NCBI GenBank assembly: GCA_036924285.1
Contig: JAYKYS010000011.1
Coordinates: forward strand, 9,734,001-9,798,000
DNA length: 64,000 nt
Origin: Asterella californica
Lineage: Eukaryota; Streptophyta; Marchantiopsida; Marchantiales; Aytoniaceae
Direction: 5' to 3'
Below, piece after piece: positions 12,501-26,125 of this stretch; position 1 is the stretch's first letter, and each line of letters opens with the position of its first letter. The notes below the pieces were generated by a model. The model was not told where the DNA came from. It saw only the letters and a list, made by a program, of their open reading frames with translations, and made no database searches. The position numbers were made by a program, and so were the translations under genes.

Positions 12501-14753
12501 TAAACTCTACACGTATTAATTGCCCTGTCGTGCATGAAAATAGTAACAAATTGTTATTTCTCACCCCATCGGACTATCAGAATTCCTGCATACTCGCACG
12601 ACATCAATTAATATTAGTAGAGTAACTAGAGTCCATTCCTTTCTTATCCGAGAAATCATCAACAAACAAAATCTCGGTCTGAGTGCAGCTCTGCAGCTCT
12701 CTCGTCCACACAAGGCACTATAATTTCGTATAATTTCCACTTTTGGAACAGTGATTTGTCGAACAGTCCTTGCAATGGATTTCATTCCGTTGCCTTTCAG
12801 CTTGTTTCCTTCTTATCTACATACTCCGACTCATAGCTAAGTGCATGATCTATCTCCTGTAAAGAGGTTGTCAACCTGCCTGTGCGGCAGTGGCTGGTGG
12901 TTGCACTGCCACTGGTAGATCTTCTCCATCGTTAGACCTCTTATCCGTCCAGAATCTGGACGAATTTTGGTTGCAGAAGCACGGAAAGCTGAGCTTCTGC
13001 ATAATAATAATGTTTTCGATGTTTTACAGCATCAGAACCATTGAACGCTTGCTCCATCAGCAGGAAGCATCTGTGTCTCCAAGCTTGACCGGAAAAAGGT
13101 GGAGTTGAACCGCCATCTAGATATCCTCAATATTTCTGCTTCCGTCTTTGATTGAGGTTGTTTGGATGCCCTCTGAGTATCTTCAGTGCAGTAGCCCACA
13201 TTCCAACTCCACAATTTAATAGGTCCAATCGATGACCTCTGCGCTCACTAACTGTTTTCCTTTCTATTCTGCACCTGGCTAACGCCTGCTCCTGGGCACA
13301 GCACAGGCACTCCTCCTGCTCATTTTATAATAATATAATATGCACTCTTGGCTGTAAGCTCCAAATTCTTCCATGAACTTTACTGTACCACCGCTGTTGC
13401 CGTATAACTCTCTGGACACATTGAGCTTGCCACGTGCTGTTTGAAGGGATACACTTTTCCTCAATATGGAGGCGTTAGATCTTGTCCAAGATTTCCGTAT
13501 CAGATGGGTTCTGTATCATGCATTACACTTTCTGGTGAGCTAAACGAAACGAGATCAGTAGGAAGCGCAAAGAATATGAACAGGAAGCAAGCATACAATC
13601 AAATCAAGCAGAGTATCGAGAGCTAAAGTCTGCTTCTTAATATCTGGTTCAGCTGCAGCTGCTGTAGTCACAAGGATGAGAGCTTCGGGATGGTGATATA
13701 CAGCATTGATACAGTTGTTGTTTCTTCAAGTATGGACGGTTGCTTTGTCAACTTAAGCTGCAGAATATCTGATCTACCACCCCTGGACCATACAGCAAGA
13801 TATCGAGTTTTGCATCTGTGAAGCCTTGTCCAATCTACATTATGTAGATTGTGCTCCATTCACTTTGTGCAGTGTTGCTACGAATTAAACACACGCAGCT
13901 CCATGTAAAACCTGGAAGTTTCTACGTTTCACCTCGACATATCCAGTTTGGTTTGAAGCTTTGTCTTTCATGTGGTCACATCCTACACTCTCTATAGGAC
14001 GCAGTCAGGGAAGCAATATATATTAGGATGCTTTGCTTGGTCACCTGTAGAGCTAAAATCCATCACTGCCATCTCAGACATGAGGAGGTTTAAAGCGTAT
14101 CCAACCTGACTCGTCAAACAGGAATATATGGCACTGTAGTACCAGGTTCTCCCATACAGCCACGTTTTTGTTTTACACCTTGACACCGACATGGTTTCTG
14201 ACTAATGATTTCCGTACCCTTTGATTCATCAACACAAGCAGACACTCTGAAAAACCGACATCTCAGAGGATTTCGCAGATACGACTCTCCTCGATGTTGA
14301 TCTATTGGTGATAAGTAAATAGGGCCTGAGCCCAAAGTACTGTCCCGAACGTTGGGCCCGAGGCTCTTTGCTGCAGTGCCCATTTCTGCCACAGAAATGA
14401 GCATTCTCATATGGAAGAGTCGGGTGTAAAGCCCGCCACCTGAAGCTGCGTGAGAGATATTGGACATCCTCACCTACTCGAGTCTGGAGCTTGGATTGGG
14501 TCACGGTTGTTAGATCCACATCTTCTGTCAAAAGCTCCAAACAATGGAACAGGAGAGAGCTGTTACAAGCACAGCTGGCTGATTCCACCTGAACCCATAA
14601 GGACTCTGTTTACTACGGTCCAGTGTGGAATTATATGTATTATGGCCAGTCCGTCTTTGTTTCTTCCTTAACATCCAAATGCAAGTGTTAGTCGTATTCA
14701 TTGTCATAACTGTCATTTAGCTGACCACTTGGACTTCATCATTTAATTCTCAA

Positions 14754-14790
14754 CTCATTTCTTCATGAACTCAGTTCATGAAGAAATGAG
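14754..14790. repeat. Perfect 16-bp inverted repeat (hairpin)
   Basis: CTCATTTCTTCATGAA at 14754-14769 pairs perfectly with TTCATGAAGAAATGAG at 14775-14790, with a 5-nt CTCAG loop whose outer C and G could also pair. No T-run follows and no adjacent gene is recognised, so function is unknown. Confidence 0.85.
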
Positions 14791-17700
14791 AGCATGCTGC
14801 ACATGCATGACAGACGTCCTGCTTCCGGTGAAAACTAAATGATTCAAATTTACTTGATCCTCATTTCTAAGAATTGAGGACATGCAGCGTTAACAACAGC
14901 GTGAATGCAGTTGCATCTGTTTCTTTAATGTGAAAGGTACTGACTTATTTAGCCATGTGTTCTACTTGTGATCCACGCTTATGCTTAGCGAAACCTAGTT
15001 CGACATATGCTAGACTCCTGCTGCCCTGCACTCTCAACCAGGACACTACATATACGGTTGCAAGGGTTCCACTCTCCCTTGGCAGAGGATCATTCCTATT
15101 TTTCAATTACTGCTTCACCCTGGAATACTTGCACACTTCGCTCTCTTAACAGAAACTATGACTTTGGAAAGAATCTGGTGCTTTGAGGTTCGGTCTATTG
15201 TTAGGGACTGAAACTTGCTTGCTGTAATGGAAAGTTCAAAAAGCAATGCTGCAGAGCAAAAACTACATGATAAAAACATATACAGAAAAAAGGAGGAAAT
15301 TTGAAGCATTTTCCGAGTATTATGGAGGAAACTGGCAGCATCATTTGAAGTTCCAAAACTTGCCAGTCCCTTGGCAATGGCAAGCTATCGACAGAGAACA
15401 GTAGTCTACTTATTAACGTCAGAACGTCAGAGTAGTGGTCCATACTCCTTTATTCAGTAATTTACTTGTACTCAGGCAACACTGTTCTGACCAAAGCTTG
15501 CAATCTCCATCAATCCAGGAGCGTGTGAAGTGAGGATAAGCCTTACATGCTCAACTGTTGGAGGCTTGGAGCTGCTTGGCTATGTGGTATAATTATTTTA
15601 GTATAGAGGGAGTAGAAGATGATGGTTTACAGTGTTAGGAGGCCTTCAGAAGTAAAGAAGCGCTGTACGGTAGGGAGCCGAAGTCTTTTAATTTGAACTT
15701 TTTTGAGAATGGGAATTCGGAATGCAAGAGAGACATTATAAGGGAGACTAGCAAATAGTTGTCCTCTTCGTCGCGTATTCATCGTATAGCAAAGGAGCGT
15801 GGAGACTGAATTATTAAGGATGTTTACAACTTTACATACTCCTCATGAAGCTGAAAGGGAACAGACATGGGCTTGCTTTAGCACATATACTTGAAAGCTT
15901 TTGCCTGTAGGATCACAGTTTAAGACCATACGTAAGTAGTTAGAGCCGCATAGACACCACAACTCTCCTGACATAGCGTCTTCACGTCCAGAGAGCATTA
16001 GAATTCTCGTCGAGTTATAACAAGGAAGGACAACTTCGTAAGTGTCGTACTGGATGGACAAGCTTCCGGAAGGAAGTAGTGGGTCTAGTGCAGGGAATAG
16101 GCCGGAAGGAAGTACACGGAGGATTGTGGATAACATGAATTCATTCTACACGAGATAACGAAACACTTTCCCGGCTCATAATACAGAAAAGGGTGACTGT
16201 AAGACGACAGGACAGCGTCGAGAGGATGCCTCCAAGTACCTTTGAAGGTGGACCTTCTATACTCCAAGAAGGACCAAAACTGAAAAACACCAGGTCCAAA
16301 TTAATCCGGTCTAGATTTTCGACCAATTTTATTGCATTGGCATGTGGACTGTCCAGAGCGCATAAGGTTTTCCTTATTTTGCACGTCCCATTCCCCAGTG
16401 AGAAACTCAGTTGACCTAATCGAATATTCTCGGTATAGAAGTTCGTGTCTGTTCATCTGCCTATTACACAAAAAAACGTAAACGTAAATTCTTAGCAACG
16501 AGGCAAAGATCTAACAGTTATCAAGCAGCACGAGGCAAAGAAGAAAAGATGAAAAGCACCAAGAGGTAGACGTTCTACTCGTTTCAACTCTGGGGAAAGA
16601 AGTGCGAAAAGCCAAAGCTCCTTGTGTTTTAAAACAGGTTAAGCCCACAGAAATTAATACGTGTTACTTTGTATCAAACTAAGAACCCAGTTGACTTCAT
16701 GTACTCTGCTACATATGGTTTAGGGTTCTATGTTGACTTCTTCTTTGGCTGCTGGGATCACAATGTGGGATATATGAGCAAACGGGACGATAATCATTAG
16801 TTAAGAAAGTTGGTACGTCGTATTTGCTGATGATGCAATTTCTTGCTCACTTACTGTCGGTAGAGGCCATCGTCCATCAACCAGTTTGATCCGGAATCCC
16901 ACGTACAAATGGGACAAAGAAATATATTCCAAGTATCATCCTGCTGACTTGAGCACCAAGCTTGTCAAGGAAAGCGCGTCTTCAACGTCACTCGAAAAGT
17001 ACCCTCCTGTAACATCTGGGATAAATCAGTGGTTCCTATGCATGCAACTTACATGTATAACATGCACCTATACCACATATTCATCTACTGTACATGCCGA
17101 TAAGCACGTGCTCAACCGTAACGAAGAGAATTGGGTGTACTTGTAGAGTATAAAGGATCGATTACTTGCTTGTGGGAACTCTTCCAAATATTCAAATATG
17201 ATGTTTCTACTCTTTCCTGGTGGAAGAAGAATAAATTCAGAATGAAACGAGATTGGAGTGATTGGTTAGTGTGCATGTTTGAGCGAGAATAAAGAAACAT
17301 GTCTGCATGACAGTAAGTCGTCAGGTCTGGCGTTACAGTCTGACAGACACAAGTTTGAGTTATTTCTGTTGCGATTTATGTCTTCAGTTGTGATCTAATC
17401 AGCAGGAGACATTGTAGTTGTGAACTATGCTTTTGAACCCTAAACCACGAAAAGGAGCTTTCAGGCAGAGTTGATTCTGCATTCTGAGACTGAGTGTTCA
17501 TCGAGTATTGACCTCCATCTCCATTCTACAATTTTCGCCTTGTGTATATCCGGTTCTGTTACTTGGAGCTTATCGTTTACTGTCCTTTTCTCCTCAAAGT
17601 AGGAAATGTAAATATCGGTTGCTATGAGTGCAACGGGACCTAGGAGAAATGGTGTACTGTATAATATGCTTGAATTCTACTGTGGTTCGATGGTTTCAGG

Positions 17701-19133
17701 TGATAGTTACTGTACCGGTGATTGAGACGAAAAGAAGACTGACTATACACCTTCAAGAACCGAAAAAAAATTCGTTGTGATAAGAATATAAGAAACAACA
17801 TTATCCTGCAAGCACTTCTCATGATTCACTGGAGCTTGCAGCACTTTTTCTTTCTATCCGCGACCTGGAATACTGATTCCAAGCCATGATTTGCTCACAT
17901 GGCAAGAGCCAAAAGGGCAAGGACTCCAGCCAAATCATGCTCCCCTAACACTGACCAGACTGAACTCGATCATCGATCGCAGTTCTAGAACGAACTCCTT
18001 CGCTGTCCCATCAACGAGATCCCATATAGAAGAAAGGAAAACAACCTCTACAGACGGAAAGACAAAAAGGAAAACAGCTTTGAGGAAAGTAATGTTTGTC
18101 TTTCCTCATGCGAATCTAATCAATCAATCATTCACAGCCGTCACTACAGAGGGCGAGATAAACACAACCACAGCAAATAAAGGTGAAAGAAAGCTGCCAA
18201 GGTTGTCTCATATCCGATGGGATATCCATCCGATCTCACCAGAAAGCATTCGGGAAGGATGTGGAGAAATTACGCACTCATTTGTATATGAATGGCTGCG
18301 CGTTCATGCTCTTTCTATACGGAGTTCATGTTACCTACTGGAGCTAGCTAGCGTCGATGCCCCCATCAACAAGCAAATGTCGAGAAAGAATTCACCTGCC
18401 GCGCTGTGCTCCCCCCTTCGCCAACACTCTGGGCGGCCAGGATAGTGCCATGCTGACGACGTCGCGCAAGCTCCATGCAAAACTCGATCGTGCCTTTTGC
18501 ACACACGCATGGGCATGCATAACGCCGTTGATAATAACATTCATAATTTCAATCATGCGCAAGACGTATCTCGAGTTCAGATTATGACTATAACACTTTG
18601 ATTAGCGCAGCACGTTTGTCCATCGAGCATACCTTCTTCGGAGAATCTTCCCTCCTTGACCATCTCACCAACCAAAATCTCTCATCTCCTCTCCTCTCTA
18701 ACTATTTCTCTCTTCCACTCTTTCGACTGTCCTGGAAGATTTTCAGGAGCACGTCTGAACATATGGCAAGCATGTGAGGATACCCCTTTTGCTTCTTGAT
18801 GCAAAGCACGAGTTCTGCCTGCCTGCTTGCCTCTCTACTCGGATGTCGAAAGATGATCGGACAAACTTCTTAGCGAATAAACGATTCTCTTCCTTGCTTG
18901 TAGCTTGTACTGTTTCAGTAGCTCTTGAGGAACGTGTTTCTCATCCATCATCCATCCAGAAGGAGGTTATATCATGACATGGAAGCCATGCCGGTGAACG
19001 AGTACAAACAACCGCCATTCGTTTGTTTTCAGTGCTTCATTTCCGGCAGACAGCAAAACTCACCCACCCTCATCTCTTCTCCTGTCTTCCCCTCGTCTCA
19101 TTTCAATCTCATTAAACCACAGCAGGTGCTATA

Positions 19134-19206
19134 TTAGCGGTGGGCCTCTCCACCGCTAAGTAGTTTTAGTCTTGATTAACTCATATTGAGAGTTAATCAA
19201 GACTAA
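19134..19206. repeat. Two adjacent perfect hairpins
   Basis: First stem: TTAGCGGTGG (19134-19143) with CCACCGCTAA (19150-19159), 6-nt loop. Second stem: 17 bp, beginning TAGTCTTGATTAACTC near 19166 and returning as GAGTTAATCAAGACTA by 19206, loop of 7 nt (19183-19189). Only six bases separate the two. Neither lies next to a recognised gene. Confidence 0.85.
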
Positions 19207-20261
19207 TCATTCTCACCAATATTGCGTTTCCTTCGCATCATTTCAGTTTTTATCGTTAGACGTCGAGGTTGGTATCAAAAAGAGCAGCATCTTGCAGTTA
19301 CATTTTGAACTTTTGATGCTTTCATTTGGAGTACAGACAGTCAGGATCGATGCAGATAAGTCACAAAGCATTGTGAACCTCAGAAATAGAATATTTTGAT
19401 TTTTGAACTGTGCTTCAAACCAAATCTTATGTGATATTGTGACTAAATTAATTGTACAAGAACAGCTCTAAATTGTAAAATTCTACATCGACACAGCGCA
19501 CGAAATAATCCTTCTTTGATCGGCTTTTATCTCCCAGAAGAAGATTCTGATCATCGGAAACAGAATCCAGCGACCAGAAATAGAAGCAAGAAAGAAACTT
19601 CCCGAAGGAAACTCCCTCCTCCTTCCTGCGTAGCCCATTCAATGGGCTGCGCAGGCTACTGACAAAAAGGGGACTTTTCTCTTTGCTATGGACCCCCTAA
19701 ACTCGGACAAGGATCATTTTCTCCCACCATTTGTTGGTGAGGGTCCTCCACGCTTATCAGCTGAGGGCTAAGAGCACTTTGACCCTTGGTGTAGAATTTG
19801 GTCTCACCTTGCTAAGTCATTGTGATATTGCTGAGCTGCAAATTTTCTAAGAGTGTTTAGAGTTTCTGCTTGCTAGTTTTCATTAGTTCATACTGCACTT
19901 GTTGTTATTTTTTCAAAACTGTTTCACAGTGTGATTTTTTCCTTTCTTCTAGAAATAATTAATTTTGTTCTTTTTGTATTTGTGAATTTTCCTTTCCTCG
20001 CATTGAACTTGGTGTTCTCTTTCTTCTTATGTGATAATAGTTTATCATCTTTTGTTTCACTTCTTCTATTTGAGTCGTATTCACAGTGTCTTGAGAGATT
20101 GATTATCCTTTAGTCCTGTGTGTGGACCTCCAGACTGATAGGTTAGACATATTTACACTTAGTATTTTTAAATAAATTTTTTATATTTATTAGTGTCTTA
20201 GTGTATAGATGCCTCCTAGAGTACATCTTAGACGACCGGAGGATCGACATTTACAAAGAGG

Positions 20262-23200
20262 ATGTCCGGAAGCTTGAGAGGAAAAGTGAAGGTCTCGGAG
20301 TCTTTACTTGTTAGGTATGTACAACTGATGAGGCTCTTAGGGCTTGGAGCGGACCACACAATAATTTTCTATTTTCTTTTTATCAATGCAAGTGGATGCA
20401 TAGATCAAATGGCAAGGGAGGCAAAAGCAAGAGTTGACATGCTTGATGTAATTCCAGAACAGAGTGACCTAGGTAGAGAAGATGTGGTGGAGACACCTGA
20501 TGATTTCACAGCTCAACTGGACGTATTGCATGTCCTAGATGTTCTGATATAAGCGACCGAGGTATTCATCTGATGTATCATGTGTTTTGACTATTAGTTA
20601 AGTGCTTAATTTGTATGAAATAATGTTGATTTTATATATCGTCTAATCTAATATCCGTCTTCTCTGGTAGATAGATTTGACTATCCTGAACCCAATGAGA
20701 CTCCAAACAAGGCATTTGGAGTACCCCTCGCAAAACCACGCAAGAAATTTGATCGCAAAAAGCAAAAAATTGACATAAATCATTCTCCTCTGACTCAATC
20801 TCACTCGTTATGCACAACACAACAATACGATCTACGTACGATCTTCTCCTATGTGTAGATAAGAGTTTGACTCACCGATCGCGAAGAACAACCCAACTTC
20901 AGGTCACATGCGAACAAAATCTGACATAAGTGTCTCCTTTCAAGACAGTTTCTCTCACGTCTCTCAAATCGCTTGATGAAACTTCGTATCATCTTTAATT
21001 TCTTGAAGAACTCAATGTTCTGATCTTGATAGATATAAGGACAACAAGTTAGGACTCCGGAATGATCCAAACGATCCAACTCTCCTTCGTAGGTCACTAA
21101 AGCACTCCAAATATCTTTCCTTATGTCTCAATTTTTTCCAAAACACACACCACGATCTATACGAATCGTCTTTACAGTGCGTAGCTTGCACAGATTTGAC
21201 CTCAATGACACCTGGTGCACATGCATTGGACCTCTCAATCTCCCAAACCGTCCGTCAACATGTCGTAGATACAAGCTCCTCTCTTATGTCAATTCACATT
21301 CTGTGAATGTTGCCCAGATAATGATCAAGCAGCCCCCTTGCGTCTTAGTATACCACCAACAATCTCAAATATCCAGTCAGCATTGATAAGCTAAGGCTTA
21401 GCTTCAAAATCCATACCGTCATCATTAAGCACCCAAATGAAACAAATGAAGTGTCTTTGGGAACCTAACAACGAGCTCTACCACTTGACGCAATGAAATT
21501 TGAGATCTCAAATTGATCAAAAATTGTTATTTCTCTCCATGAACGTCTTGGAACAAAAATATAGAAGATCAACATATGATTTTCAAGTAGGAGCCGATCC
21601 ATGATGCGACACCGCTAGTATAGACGTCGGGTTCATTTGTTCAAGACTCACAAGATCTCTTGTATGTACCCCTTGTCATTGTTGCGACAAAAAATTTACC
21701 TCCTTATCTTCTACCTTTAGATGATACATTATCTCTTTATGTCTTATAGCTTTGTCTAGACTTAGAGAGTTCTTTCGAGACTTCAAGGTAAGATGTGCTC
21801 ACCATGGATGTGAAAAGTCCTTTTTGCTTTTGACAATTAGTGTCATCCATCAGATATGGTCATTGAAGTTTAGATGTCTTAGTCGTCATACTTACGGATG
21901 GAGATCCTATAAGATGGAGTTATAAATGATATCATTGATGTTACTCATCGCTTTTATCATGATGTATTGAGCATAAGATTGAGCTACACTGAACTAGATA
22001 GTGTTCTTCGGGAAGTGAGATTAGCTCCATGCTCCCATACTCAATTTCCAAATGAGAAGACTCGTCCCGTTGGTTGGATTCAAGCTAGAATGAAGAGGTA
22101 GGCCATAGTAAAGGAGGAGATTCAAGTCCGAGCCTTGGCCGAGATCTTTCCTGACTTGAATGAAATCCCAGTTGGAGGTAAGTCTATATTTCAGTTGATG
22201 TATATGACTTATACGTTTATGAGTTGTTTATTATGTGTTATTCTCGCTTGTATATTGAATCTTACGCTCATGTATTATCTTTAGAAAAAAATTTTTTGTA
22301 CGCAGACTTACGCTATGATTCAATTCGTAATGGGTAAATGAGACATGTGTTTTCATGGATTCTCATGTCAGTTGTGTAGTCGAGATGATGAATATGACAC
22401 GAGTTGAAGCAAAAAACAACTCATGGTTGATAGAGGACCGTGCATTTGAGAAAAGAGTGCGTAGACTTGTGCCGGATGAGGTGGTTCATGACGACAAGTC
22501 ATCTATTGATGCTATCTTGTTTCGTCAAGGTATTGTTAGCCAAAAAGATTTATGACACAAGGGCAAGAATGTGATCAAGAAGTTCTTGGTGGAGGTTCAA
22601 AGCAAAAAGTGTCCTCTTGACAGTTGAGGATGTTGAAATCATCCTTGATCTTGAGCTCTTCACGAAGAGACAGTTGGTGACATGGCTCTATGCTCAAGGA
22701 GCGAATGCAAGCCGAATCTAGTCCGTCAAGTGGCAGATATGCGTGGATTAGGAGCAAGAAAGATTATCGTGTCACGGCGGTTTATGTATCCAAAGCTTCA
22801 AGTGCATGATATACGAGACAAGCTGAAAGAATAGATATACACATGTTGTCAGTTGTATGCTAGGAGAACGATCGAAGCCGACGGTCGTTATCCACAAGAG
22901 CAAGATGATGCAGATGTTTTGTGTGTGTTTTCTTTATGTCTAGAACATTGGTTCTGGACATAAGGAATGCTGCTGAGCATGGACAGTATACCATACAGCT
23001 TGCTAAGACTTGTCAGGAGACTGACTTTGTTGTACGATTCCAAACATCAACCGCTCAGTATCTGACATATACTATATACCAGGTGATATATTACTTGGTG
23101 TCTTTGCTCTTGCTTTAAAGTTTAGGGATGAGGTTTTAATTACAGTAAAAAGCTAAATCTTTCTCAACTTATACCACGGAGTGCATGCATGTTGATTTTG

Positions 23201-23440
23201 TCCTCATCACAATAACTAAGGTTGCTCATCCATCGGACGATAGTGTCGTTCTTAGCCAAAGCTATAACTCTGACCAAGATGAGAAACTCGTGAGAACTAT
23301 ATATCGAAGATATTCAACTCTATCATCAACAAGTTCGTATCAAAAAAGATCCATATCTTATGACGCACTAGGTCCGTCTCGCTGCATACGCGTTGGATTG
23401 GAACGAGAATATCACATGCGAGCCATCAAAGTTCTATAAC
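20262..23440 (+). pseudogene. Unassigned, broken coding-like tract (possible decayed gene or transposon)
   Basis: Several plus-strand stretches look like exons of one decayed gene but match no family I know. They are: 20262-20552 (residues DVIPEQSDLGREDVVE); 21913-22180 (HRFYHDVLSIRLSYTELDSV, one TAG at 22099, ending at an excellent GGAG/GTAAGT donor near 22177); 22355-22555 (FEKRVRRLVPDEVVHDDKSS); and 22740-22830 (ARKIIVSRRFMYPKLQVHD). Stops and frame changes separate them. A family-B LTR fragment (20637-21611, opposite strand) sits between the first two, consistent with an insertion. The case rests on low-stop, charged sequence and the splice-like site only. Coding status is an inference. 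Confidence 0.35.
20637..21611 (-). repeat. LTR family B, copy B3 (shortened)
   Basis: The reverse complement begins TGTCGCATCATGGATCGG at 21611 (B1: TGTCGTGTCGTGGACCGG). It continues with a single copy of the unit present three times in B1. It then matches B1 over the segment equal to 51600-52110, with the same conserved phrase YEGELDR in both translations, and ends at TATCGT (20637). Relative to B1 it is about 1 kb shorter and lacks the segment equal to 52110-52760. No matching target duplication is visible, so it is probably rearranged or truncated. Strand is given relative to B1 as plus. Confidence 0.75.
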
Positions 23441-26080
23441 ATCAACTTGTATACACTACTGTGTGACACCGGACTTCAACAGTACTAATGTTACCCGCGG
23501 ACGACAAGTGGAAAGCAGAGCAACGAGAGATTTTATTTGGCAAAATGATCAACACCTTCTCAGTAACAACTGTAACAAGTATATTTTCCAGAAATTGTTT
23601 GTACTCCTTAGTGTGAAATGTCATAGAATGTGTAGACCTAGACTCTTTACCTTGGTTTTTATTTTTTTCCAAATTACTTTTTTGTCTATATTATTTTATC
23701 CCTTCTGCCCAGAACTGATAAATCATAGCTTCCTCAGATTATTTTCAGGAACAAAGAGACGACAACCAATCTTTTATGAATTTCATAAGATACTATAGCC
23801 ATGTTCGAAAAATGATAGGAGGCTTTAGTACCTTTTGCCTTTCTCTTTGCAGGACTTTACGGAAAGGTGAGTACGGCTTGACCTTACGACTGTTGACATA
23901 TATGTCACATGTTTCAAATTTTCAACTTTGGCTGCCCTTGTTTTTCTATTCCTGATCTCAGAGAAAAGGAGAGTTTCCGGCTGTTGTCAAACGTTTTGAT
24001 GTATATTCGGCTTCTCGAGTTTTCTACAGTGTATTCTGAAAACACTTAAGTCAAAACTCACATTCCTTTCAACACTCGAAAGGAATGTGAGTATATCCAT
24101 GTAACACTTGAAGATTTTTTGGTAAACAGAACTGGAGTAACCCCACCTCACTATTCAACGTTTACGAGGATACTGCTTCCAATTTCCGCAGTTACTTAGA
24201 AACTGATTTGCACATTCATGTACACCAAGCTTTTTTGTTTCAGTTTCCAGTATTACTTTAGAAACCAGTTAATGTAAACATGTTTACTTAGAAACAAGTA
24301 TACAGACATCTGCAACTTCTATTTGAAAGTACATGCTTCTGTCTTGGTGTTCAGTTTTCATGTTTATACTTAGAAATTAGCTATCAGCGAAAATCTTTAA
24401 AGCACTGAAATATGAGAAAAAGAAATATCCATGTGTCACAAACCCGGTAACTTTATCAACAGATTCACCATTGCTATCCACAACGCAAAATTCGAATATT
24501 GAGAGTCCAAGCATGAGAGTCTTTCGGGGAGGAGTTGAAACCATATTTCTTGCACCGGTTGCATCGGAAAGTCTTCACCTCTCACCATTGACAACTACTG
24601 TCAATGGTTCCGTGGCCTACTGCCAACAAAAAAACAAGAAAAAACTCAAAATCAGACAACAAAACCGACGTGGTTTTTACTAAGAGTTTCTCACGTGGAC
24701 TGCAAAGCAACCTCTAGAACATAAGGGAAAGGAATACGTTTTTCAAAGCCGACAACTCACCACAATACGTTATCTCTTGGGTTCAGACTCAGCAAAACCG
24801 AATGCAGCACACAAAATCAAGCCATTGGATTTCTCCATACCCAATTCAGTTGCTGCTAAATCACAAGCCGAACAAAAAGAGGGAAACTGCTCTCTCAGTT
24901 TACTAACACAGCAAAAACGATTCTTTCACTTTGGTTCATCTGGAAGCACACGGATAGGTCACAAAATCCTGTAAATATCCTCAAGAACCAACTTGAGAGT
25001 TCATGATGAGAGATGCAGTTCATACTTCGGAACAAGAAAAGGATTCCTAACGGAAAATACACTTTCCTCCTGGACTGAGGTCAAAACAAACCAGGTAGCA
25101 AACAAAAATTATAGAACACACACACAACGCAAAGATAGAAAATAGAGCCGACGCAAACGAGAGCTGAAAATGGAGCAAGCCAGATCAAACTGCAGCTAAT
25201 GACGATGTCAAGAACCCAACTTCACTAGCACAGTTGCACCACCAAATACCGATGTAGCGATGGAGTGGCACCAAACCCAGCAAGGATTGAAAATAGAGCG
25301 GATCAGAAAACTGACAAGCTACTGCCGCTGACAATAACCAAACGAGTCAAACCGACCCACCAGAATACTCAAGCAATAGTACAACAAAGTTCTAAATCGA
25401 TGGTCTCTCCAAACACTGAGATAATTGTTACAGCCAATCGCCACTGAGCTCCACCATTCAAGCCTCACCAACAAACTCTTTGGGATAAAATGACCCACCA
25501 TCACCACCAAGAAAGTTCCACCACCTTTACATCAAGTAGCCACCCGAATGAAAAGAACTCCTCAAGCACAAAGTGACGTCGGTCAGTTCACACCACAAAT
25601 ATTCATAGCAACGATCCTCGGTTCATCCAAACGGGGGATGGTAAATGCAAACTGAAAGCGCAACAGAATATTGCACGTAAACAACTGATGAGAAAAATAA
25701 ATCGATGTGCAGACGTGAAATCATAGCCAAAGCAGCAACTCAAAAAGTCAAAGCAGTTTTGCAAGTAAACAATGATATGCTCTGAAACTTTTCCACTTGG
25801 AACAATGCAAGTACAAAGCTTGCAATGATGCAAGCTGCTGTTACGAGGAGCCGACAACCAAAAACTCTAAAATTTTTTCAGCTCTCTCATCGCTGGGCCG
25901 GAGATGTCACTATACTGAATGTCTCAGTACCTGATGCAAAGAATACCATGTCGACTCCACGCATGTGAAGCTCTTTTTATAATAGGAGTTGTCGTTTAAC
26001 CATCGTGAATTAGTGTTACGCATTCGTATTTAACTTTCTATCAGATTATGAGGAATCCGATAAGTGCAGCAGGAGTCATG
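23441..26080. other. No recognised gene
   Basis: Short frames only (111 codons at most). 24440-25860 is rich in CAA/AAC words on the plus strand. One perfect hairpin at 24056-24092 is listed separately. No protein motif seen. Confidence 0.4.
24056..24092. repeat. Perfect 15-bp inverted repeat (hairpin)
   Basis: ACTCACATTCCTTTC (24056-24070) pairs perfectly with GAAAGGAATGTGAGT (24078-24092) across a 7-nt loop. No neighbouring gene explains it. Confidence 0.85.
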
Positions 26081-26100
26081 GGAGTGGTTTCTCAGTCCTC

Positions 26101-26125
26101 TTTTTATTTTATTATTATTATTTAC
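26101..26125 (-). other. LINE 3' tail
   Basis: On the minus strand this reads as an A-rich tail with repeated AAT units ending in AAAATAAAAA, at the expected 3' end of the LINE, about 600 bp past its last recognisable coding motif and ten bases before the candidate target duplication. Confidence 0.6.

Larger units (their letters stand above)
9568..20200. other. No recognised gene; scattered short ORFs
   Basis: About 10.6 kb with no motif I can name. The longest frame (17891-18445, +, 184 codons) opens with TTG, has no early ATG, and shows no domain. Overlapping 119-codon minus frames at 14114-14588 also have no recognisable motif. AT-rich around 9570-11100. Contains the hairpins listed separately at 14754, 19134 and a near-perfect one at 19627-19653 (TGCGTAGCCCAT pairing with ATGGGCTGCGCA, one mismatch). 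Confidence 0.4.

Noticed and set aside
17891..18445. 184-codon plus frame
   Set aside because: Starts at TTG with no early ATG and has no recognisable motif or repeat partner.
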